Shown: positions 56,971-64,000 of the stretch, one piece after another
How positions within the stretch are numbered: position 1 is the stretch's first letter
Layout: the number at the start of each line of letters is the position of its first letter
Assembly (NCBI GenBank): GCA_944989445.1
Contig: CALYLW010001075.1
Location: 62,001-126,000, forward strand
Length of the DNA stretch: 64,000 bases
Direction: 5' to 3'
Origin: Ampullaceana balthica
Taxonomy: Eukaryota; Mollusca; Gastropoda; Lymnaeidae
Notes under the pieces: model-generated
Database searches by the model: none
Told to the model about the DNA's origin: nothing
Seen by the model: the letters and a program-made list of their open reading frames with translations, nothing else
Made by a program: the position numbers and the translations under genes

Positions 56971-58255
56971 TAGTGATGTCAATATTGTTGAAAAAAGCTG
57001 TCCGCGTACCCGTGATTATTTCCAACGGTTACCCGGGTTACCCGTTCAAAACGTCGCATAATTTTTCCCGTCATGTCCGCTATACAATGCAACCTAGACA
57101 CCATCCATGCACCTCATTTCACACAGTAGCCAACGGCATGCTTCCAGTAACAAATTATTGCTAATGCTCTACAATTAACAATAATGCACTAAAAGGTGTA
57201 TTCAATTCATGCTGTTAATGCATTCGTCATACTCATAAACTAAAACTACAGTAAACTGTACATGAAAACAAAATGTCAATAACAATGACGCAACGTTCAT
57301 TTTCATACCTTTGCGCCAGTAGACGATACTAAGGGCGATCAAGGACGCAATACTGCGCTAAATATCAATCGATCGTGCTTTGGTCAGTGGTGCTGCTTTT
57401 GTTGACACCAACACATTTCTGATATTGGGCAGATCGGCAGTTTGTTTTTCAAATATCAACTTATAAAGAGCGGCTACATGTTGTTTTATAGCACTGGTGT
57501 TGCCACCCTTCGCAGAAACAATTTCATTAAAACGGTTGCATTTTGCCATGTTGCTATCAACTCGTTTGGCATGAATCGACACGGCCGACGTCTTACTCAT
57601 CTTACACTGTTGGCAACTATTTTATTATATTAACTTTGAAAACTGACAACTTAGGGTGTATTTTTTAAAATCCGTTTTTTGGGCAAGGCAAACACGTGTT
57701 AATGAACACAAGAAACACAAACAACTGCAATGGGTGTTGGTTTTAGGAATTGAGGGAGGAGAGGGGGTATATAAACAACATTGCTAGTATCAATCGGTAA
57801 CGCACTGTTGGTGTATTTCAAAGCAAAGTTAGTGTAAAAGCAAGGATGTTTTAATTTTATTAACAAACACAGCCTCTTTCATCTCTACGTAGTCCGTCCT
57901 TGATTCTTTTAAAGATCCAAAACCTTTTTGTGTTTGCGATTTCTGTTTTATGTTGAGAAAAAAGATGTATCAAAATACATTGAAGTTTGTTGGGACCGTT
58001 TTTTCTTTTCCCGTTGACAGATATTTCTCCTTTGATGAAGTTCACATCATATATTTCAAACAAAAAATTTAATTTCATAAATTGTTTCGTGAACCGCAAT
58101 GTAAACACAAAATCGCCGCATGGGAGCCGAAGTTTGGCTTCCGTTAATACAGACATTAAAGCCACATTTTCACGGGTACCCTGGCGGAATTTTACAACCT
58201 GGATAATCACATGGCAACCGGTACCCGGGTTCCCGGGTACACGTTGACAGGCCTA
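56971..58255 (-). mobile_element. hAT transposon with BED finger, 1.29 kb
   Basis: Ends TAGTGATGTCAATATTG and CGTTGACAGGCCTA, with a perfect 8-bp duplication GCAGAGAG (56963-56970 and 58256-58263). Sub-terminal ACCCGGGTTACCCG (57030-57046) and CCGGTACCCGGGTTCCCGGG (58219-58238) repeats occur at both ends, a plausible transposase-binding array. A BED finger gene remnant lies on the minus strand. The catalytic domain is deleted. Confidence 0.9.
57358..57600 (-). pseudogene. BED zinc-finger N-terminal region of hAT transposase
   Basis: 80 codons with KRVDSNMAKCNRFNEIVSAK, then GGNTSAIKQHVAALYKL, a BED-type DNA-binding finger as at the start of many hAT transposases (ZBED-like). Two metal ligands look lost: the second cysteine of CxxC is F and the final histidine position is Y. 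A plausible start lies at 57600, near the right half of the element. The frame ends at 57358 without a catalytic domain. Confidence 0.8.
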
Positions 58256-58263
58256 GCAGAGAG

Positions 58264-58606
58264 TGATTTACAAAAGTAGCAACCATGTTCTATTTTTTGT
58301 CCGGGGATGGGTGAGTATAAAGAAGTGGTTCTATTATGCAATTAATGATTGACTCCGTTAATATACATGATCTAATTTTACATGTTTTATTGGTTATGTA
58401 ACACTAATTACCTTCCTAACTAAAAGAAAGAAGTCGTTTACTTTCGTTTTATTAGTATTTTATACTCGTAAAAATTGCCAAATATGTCATGAAAATATTT
58501 TTCTAATTGCTATAACTACAGTTGTGTTTCTATTTACCAGCGATCTTGTTTTTAAGCCAAATTCATTTAACATTAAGAAAATATCACAAAAGACATGTGA
58601 CAAAGG
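58264..58606. other. Spacer, unassigned
   Basis: AT-rich, nothing recognised. Confidence 0.4.
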
Positions 58607-59539
58607 CAGTTGCGTAGCTAGGGGGCGGTGGGGTTGGTGGTCCGCCCAGAGCGGAATTCATTTAGAAGGTGGCATTAGTAGGCATTTGAAAAGTAAAGCC
58701 ATTTCCGATAACCACCCTTTTTCTTTTGAAGGGGGAAAACCAAGTTGACACAAAAATATTCTTAATTTCAAGTCTTAATTAACGGATTCGTGCAACATTT
58801 GTTTGATTACATAGTGATTGTTACAACTAAAGCAAAACCGGTCAAAAAATTAAATCGCTAAAAAAAGGTATCGATTTTGTGTGTGGATATTAAGCAGTAT
58901 ACGTCACAGATGACGCTTTTATAAGAAAACTGAACGAAAAAAAAACAAAAAAAAACAACACATCAACGATGGGTCGAATAATATGTGCTATTAATATCGC
59001 CACGACAGTTTTTAGTGGAATTTCCAAAGGTGCAGAATGATGCGCTAACAAGTGCGTACATGTCATGGTGGTTTAAATATTGTGTTTAACTTTCAAGTAG
59101 TAATTTATATTACTCTTTCTGTTTTTAGAAAATTATTGTAAGGTAGCTTACTAAAACCTAAATTTATTTTTTATTTTTTTTGTTTTAAAGTAGCACATAT
59201 GATTTGTGTTTTTCATTAAAATACGGTTATTCATAAAAAATGTTACGCATATCTAATTAAAGTAATGTGTAATAATATTTTCTATTTTATGGAAAATGAT
59301 TAAGATTTATTGCAAGAACATAAAAATATTCAATTTTGGCCGTTAATAAACAGAATAGCATAAATAATTTCGAAAAAGGCATACTTTAAACTTTCAAAGT
59401 TTTCGAAAAAGTGACATCTAAAGTAGTAACTAGTAAAACGAGATCAGATGCTGGAATTTTACTCCGTCCAATGCAATATTTTTTTTCTATATTATTTCAA
59501 TTTATGTGAACCCGTCTTTTTTAAAAAAATTAATGCAAA

Positions 59540-60330
59540 CCCATTTCATGGAACAATGAGAAAAGCTTTTACAGAACGCTGTAATAGAGAGTTGGAGATA
59601 TCAACTGAACGCCGAGTTAGAAGGAGAAAAAATATGAGTGGGGAAAATCCAGAAGACGTTGTTCTATCCTTAGAGCAAGAAGTACAACGAGATATGTGTT
59701 TATCCATGGATGGAATTGTAAAATAAAATAAAATAGCGCATTGATGAGTTGCATGTCCTTCGTTTATAATATCATGTAACCTAATAAATGAAGAATTTGA
59801 CAATCAAATAAATTTCTTTATTGACATTGATAAAGAACAGTTCAATTGAAAGAAAAACGATACAGGTGTTCATGGCTGTACACAGGGCCGGTCTTAGCAA
59901 TTGCGGTCTCCTTTGCGGCTTAGTATGCGAAAGCGTGTGGCCCACTGCGACGGCATAGGTTGCAGGGGCCTAAGACAGACCCTGGCTGTATCTACACTTC
60001 AAGAAAGGGCACTATGTTAGAAAAACGGGGGGAAAGGCCTCCTTGATCTATTAAAACATATTAATCAGTATATATTTCAAAATTCTGTACCGAACATTAT
60101 AATTTTGCTAATAATTTTTTCAACACTTGCTATAGTGTATCTAGTTCTGAAAGGAGCTTCTCCAAACCGAAGATGTTACAAAATTATCTTCGTTCCACAA
60201 TGAGCAATTTAAGACAACAAACTCTTGCAATATAGTCCATATAACAAGATATTACAAATAATTTAAATTTTAATAGCATATCAAATGATTTTTCTATTAT
60301 GAAAGGTAGGAAAGTAAGTGTATAAATATG
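59540..60330 (+). pseudogene. hAT transposase remnant (ZMYM1-like) in H2
   Basis: Best-preserved piece is 59580-59725: RELEISTERRVRRRKNMSGE, then NPEDVVLSLEQEVQRDMCLS and MDGIVK before a stop. Later pieces (60140-60200, KGASPN-like and NYLRSTMS-like; 60270-60310) correspond to the dimerisation region. The same pieces occur in H1, less well preserved at the N-terminal end. Confidence 0.7.
59883..59984. mobile_element. MITE, 102 bp, hAT type
   Basis: Inverted ends CAGGGCCGGTCTTAG and CTAAGACAGACCCTG, flanks GCTGTACA and GCTGTATC. H1 shows the empty site at 38195-38202 (GCTGTACC), which confirms the insertion. Confidence 0.88.
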
Positions 60331-60693
60331 TTTACATACTAATGTATATAATTTCTTTGTTAGTAAAAAAATCATTTATTTATAAATACAAAATAAAAGA
60401 ATAGTAAATGGTAATGTTTTTTTGTATGTATAATTGCAATATCTTTTTTGTCTCACTTTGGGAGGTGGGAACTGCGTCCTCAATAACTTTCTTGTAGCCT
60501 TTAACAAAAGTATCTTGTATTTTTATAAATGTGTATTTATATGTATATCAACTTATGCTACCTCTTTTATTACTGCTTACATAAATAGGTCATGTAATAT
60601 TAAAATTGTTCCCCACCTTTACTTCGTTTCAATTACAATTATTTATTGATGTTTAATAATTTATAATAAAAAAACATAATACGATTGACTTAA

Positions 60694-61063
60694 GGGGCCG
60701 TTTATAAATGACGTCACCATATTTTGGCTAATTTCTCCCCCCCCCCGTCACACGTCGTCTCAAAAACTTAGACCCCTTTTCAATATGACGTCACAAAGCT
60801 CCTCCCCCATAGAAGCCATATTTTCTATTTGAAAAAGATCATATTTCAAATCAATTGTGTTGTCATTTAAATATGTTTTTAGTGTAAGGCTGCACTCTAA
60901 TATCGTAACACGATTGAAGCCATGTAAAATGTCATTAAATAAAGTGTCCGTAATCATATATTTAAGTGTAACGTTGATTTAAAGTTGCGAGTTTGATGTG
61001 ACGTCAAATGTGTGACTCCCCTCGCCTCCACTCCATTGCGTGACGTCATTTATGGACGGCCCC
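60694..61063. mobile_element. TIR MITE with TGACGTCA sites, copy 2
   Basis: Inverted ends GGGGCCGTTTATAAATGACG and CGTCATTTATGGACGGCCCC. TGACGTCA-like palindromes occur four times (about 60709, 60785, 60999 and 61041). It occupies the same place in H2 as copy 1 in H1, so it inserted before the two hAT copies separated. Confidence 0.85.
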
Positions 61064-61149
61064 AAAACGGGTGGAAAATTGGAGACCTCCCCGGGTGGCC
61101 AAAGTTTTAGCTACGCCACTGGATATAAGACTTTAAATTCGATAGTTGG

Positions 61150-61375
61150 ATGGGCTTATGCTTTATAAAAAGAATTTAAAACTGAAATGCTACATAACTT
61201 TGTTAAGACCTGTGCTAGATTAGGAATCTTCTGTTTGCGATCCATCCACCAAATAAAACATTTTAAAAACTAGAACAAATGTTAAAAAAGAGCTGCCAGA
61301 TTCATTACTGAAGAATGTATAAAATTGACAAGAAAAACGCTATTAGTTAAATTATTAAACCTTAAACCACTAGAA
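61150..61375 (+). pseudogene. CR1/Jockey-group LINE fragment
   Basis: Third copy of the LINE at 12679-15107, matching its 14560-14765 segment: the CTACATAACTTTGTTAAGAC block and a KRAARFITEECIKLTRKT-like reading at about 61285-61340. It is cut at 61375 by an hAT-like terminus (CAGTGCTTCTCAAAAATTTA). No partner end was identified for that terminus. Confidence 0.8.
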
Positions 61376-61553
61376 CAGTGCTTCTCAAAAATTTAAGTAT
61401 GCTGGACCGGAAGGAATTTTCTCATTGATTCAGGTTCTAGTGCACTATTTTTCTGTTCTACGTGTTAACGGTATGTAATTTATTTTATTTTGTTTGTTAC
61501 GCTGTATGGGCTTATTGCTAAAATTGACATATTCTAGAGGGTACGATTTTTAA

Positions 61554-63683
61554 TCTTATATACATATTGCGCCTAAGGGCGTGTGTCAGTCAGTCAGTCG
61601 GTGATCGCTATGCGAGGTAACTCCCGATAATAAAATAAATTATTGAAAATTAAAACATGAAATCATAAAAATTTTGCTTCCTGATCAACAGAGCGTGTTG
61701 TGTTTCGCGCCATAAAATATTATCTGATGTGACGTCAATGTTTGAGATTATATTAATTTGGGAAAAGGGAGCAGTGCAGAAAGAGCAGTGGTTTATTTGT
61801 TGTTATGTATTTTTTACAAATCTGTTGAAAACCCGAGTTATTTGTGTGAATACGTATGTGCGCTAGTGTGTTCCTGTGTGTGTGTATGTGTGCATGAGAT
61901 AATGTTTGTATTATTTGTCAACGTTTATTTCTATCTAGAGATGAACCTTTTCAAAATGTTGAAGGGTATATTTCAATAATAAAATCTCCAAAATCTGGTT
62001 CGAACTAATTTTATCTTAGCCACTGTTGACATTCTTTTAGCATAAATTGGGGTGAACTTTTAGATTCAATTTTAAGTTTAATCCTTGACAAATAACTATA
62101 GAAATATATGGGGAAAAATGATTTAAGGGCAGACGAATTAACAAACTTACATTTTATTATTACTTTTTATACACCTACGTATATTATCGGAAGGAAGAAA
62201 ATTGTATACAGGCTCTAAACAACACTAGATTGCTTAAAATTAAATTTATAAATAGCAAAATGCAAACAGGACCGCATTTGATGCATGTAACAAGTGATTT
62301 GTGATAAAAGAACAACAATGACAAATGTTTGCTAGGTATACGATTTATTTGCCTTTGGTGGTTACATAATACAAGTGATTTTTTGGATCGATTGCTAAAT
62401 AAACTGCCTTTAAGAAAATGAGCATTAAAAAAACGCTCAGAGATTTTAAATTAGAAAATGGAATGTGTATGCACTGGCGTAATAGTGAGGCTTCTAAGCG
62501 AAATAGTTTTTTTTTATAAAGACGGGCAACTTTTAGAACTATTTGAAAAGTGATTTTCATTTAAAAGGGCAGGAGTTAATTTTGCCAAACCGAGGGATGC
62601 AAAAACACTATTTCTTAGCTGGTGTGATTTTTTTTATAAATAAGTCACATTTATGCAGGCAAATTACAATATTAAATTGCCTAACGTTAAATTTATAATA
62701 GAAAACTCACATTTGATACATGAAGCCAGTGATTAGTAAAGAAAACAATGCCAATGTTTGTAAGGTTTGAGATTTACTTACATAAAATACTGAATGATGG
62801 CTCCATGAACTGCCCCAAAAGTCTAGATGGATATGAGACAAAAAAAATTCGGTACTGTTAAAGGCGGAAATGTATTATGTATATGGGCTATTTGCACGGG
62901 AGAAAGAATGAAGCTAATGATTTGAACAGTTATTTTTATTTTGAGTGTAAATCATCGGATCTTTTTTAAAGTACTTTTCATTGGTAGGGGCATGAGTCAA
63001 TAATATCGCCAAACCCTGTGTGGCATAAACACTATAGCCTAGCAACTGTTTATATGATTTTTGCACAACTTAAACTAAGCCAGGATGGTAAATTTTAAGT
63101 CCAAACCTTGCGATTCAAATTGTTTCTTTAAACAATTAAACCCTATTCATACCTTAATAAAGCATCAACAGTCACATAAACAATATATGTATCATTAAAA
63201 AAATATATATTCGTTTGACTAAGGTCGTACTTAAACTGGAAATAGAAAGAATGTTTTGGAGACTCTTCCCATGAAAAAAAGTAATCCTAATAACAAGTAC
63301 TTAAGAACTAACGAATGATGAAACATTCATGTTAAACAAAAATTTGTATATTTCTAGAACAATGCGGTTGCCTGGCATCCGCTTCGGATAAAAGCTGTAC
63401 TGATTTTTAAGGTCTAAACATATTTATTGTAAAATAATATCACGGTTAATACGATTTATATATAGGATCTAGCATCAGAAAGTGTGTTAAAATTAATCAT
63501 ACTTTTTTTATTTTCTAGACACACATATCTTGATTGTATGAAGAAGTGGTTTGAATTATCGCTTTCCAAATTTCCTGATGCGTTTATTCTCTTCTAAAAA
63601 AAAAGGGGAATTTGAGACCCAAAAACAGAATATATTTGTTTTTATTATGCTTACCCGCGAGCATAGCACTGGTATTATGCTCG
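61554..63683 (+). mobile_element. Helitron-like element B3
   Basis: Starts TCTTATATACATATTGCGCC with the GATCGCTATGCGAGGTAACT block. The interior is collinear with B1 and B2 (the GTGACGTCA motif at 61730, the TTTTCATTGGTAGGGGCATGAG block at 62973, AGGATCTAGCATCAGAAAGTG at 63463). Ends with a CCCGCGAGC-type stretch and CTCG at 63680-63683. About 2.1 kb. The hairpin right arm has one change (ACTGG). Confidence 0.75.
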
Positions 63684-64000
63684 TCTTTTATATATTGCGA
63701 CTGACCGCGTCTGTCAGTCAGTCAGTAAGTGGTCGCTATGCAAGGTAACTCCAGATTTTTTTTTAAAATGAAAATATAGACGGGAAATCATAGTAATTTT
63801 GGTTTCGAGATTAACAGAGAGTGTTGTGTTTGGCAACGTAAAATAGTATATGACTTGACGTCACTGATTGATTTTATATTAATTTGGGAAAAGGGAACAA
63901 TGTAAAAAGAGCAGCGGTTTATTTGATGTTATTGATTTTTTTTTCAGTGTGTATGTGTGCGTGAGAGTATGTTTGTATTAGATGTCAACATTTATTTTTA
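63684..64000 (+). mobile_element. Helitron-like element B4, runs off window
   Basis: Starts TCTTTTATATATTGCGACTG directly after the CTCG of B3, with the GTCGCTATGCAAGGTAACTC block and TTGACGTCACTG at 63855. Only the first 317 bp are in the window. Confidence 0.75.

Larger units (their letters stand above)
58607..61121 (+). mobile_element. hAT transposon H2, sister of H1
   Basis: Ends CAGTTGCGTAGCTAGGGGGC and TTTTAGCTACGCCACTG. The flanking 8-mers GACAAAGG and GATATAAG agree at 5 of 8 positions, so a duplication is uncertain. It shares with H1 the left half, the transposase pieces and the inserted MITE. It lacks the SINE, MITE and solo LTR of H1 but has its own 102-bp MITE. Confidence 0.8.

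Noticed and set aside
57860..58210. 116-codon minus-strand frame in the BED-finger hAT
   Set aside because: It covers sub-terminal non-coding sequence and shows no hAT domain signature.

Overview
This is a eukaryotic, AT-rich window made almost entirely of transposable elements. I found no convincing host protein-coding gene, rRNA gene or intact tRNA gene, and nothing bacterial or phage-like. Animal origin is clear from the repeat families: Helitrons, CR1/L2-like, I-like and Tx1/L1-like LINEs, a Penelope-like element with a GIY-YIG domain, a Ty3/gypsy element, many hAT transposons and a tRNA-derived SINE. The SINE, the LINE tails ((ATAAG)n, (ATT)n, (TGA)n) and the Helitron ends fit a mollusc, most likely a gastropod. 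That taxonomic call is an inference from recall of repeat families.

Layout. 1-8657: five Helitrons of one family (A) placed head to tail. The last carries a broken Rep (HUH) reading frame, and two others keep only the last codons of the PIF1-like helicase. 8680-11237: a fourth-type non-autonomous Helitron (D). 11564 to about 16490: a Helitron (C) built of about 165-bp tandem units, split by a CR1/Jockey-group LINE (12679-15107) and an hAT remnant. 17868-28130: two head-to-tail Helitron-like elements (B1, B2), B1 split by a Tx1/L1-like LINE, B2 by a tandem pair of 0.5-kb elements and a 120-bp-arm foldback.

28.5-36 kb: LINE 3' ends, an hAT (ZBED/SCAND3-like) pseudogene, an inverted copy of the 12.7-kb LINE, reverse-strand C-type Helitron heads and an I-like LINE with RT and RNase H. 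36.9-40.1 kb: an hAT copy (H1) loaded with a SINE, a MITE, a solo LTR and a second MITE. 40.2-46.0 kb: a gypsy fragment and long AT-rich stretches, with one GC-richer island at about 42.97-43.66 kb. 46.0-51.2 kb: a five-layer nest (LINE containing a gypsy element, which contains an hAT and a Penelope-like element, the hAT itself containing a foldback MITE).

52.6-58.3 kb: an integrase pseudogene (Ginger/KRBA2-like) split by an hAT element, another C-type Helitron, and an hAT with a BED finger. 58.6-61.1 kb: H2, the sister of H1, which gives empty sites for the H1 insertions. 61.5-64 kb: two more head-to-tail B Helitrons.

The elements do not cooperate as a system. The window is best read as a layered record of insertions, dated relative to each other by target-site duplications and empty sites. 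The strongest general signal is the repeated, nearly gapless head-to-tail arrangement of Helitrons in two families. I saw no evidence for a new gene system.
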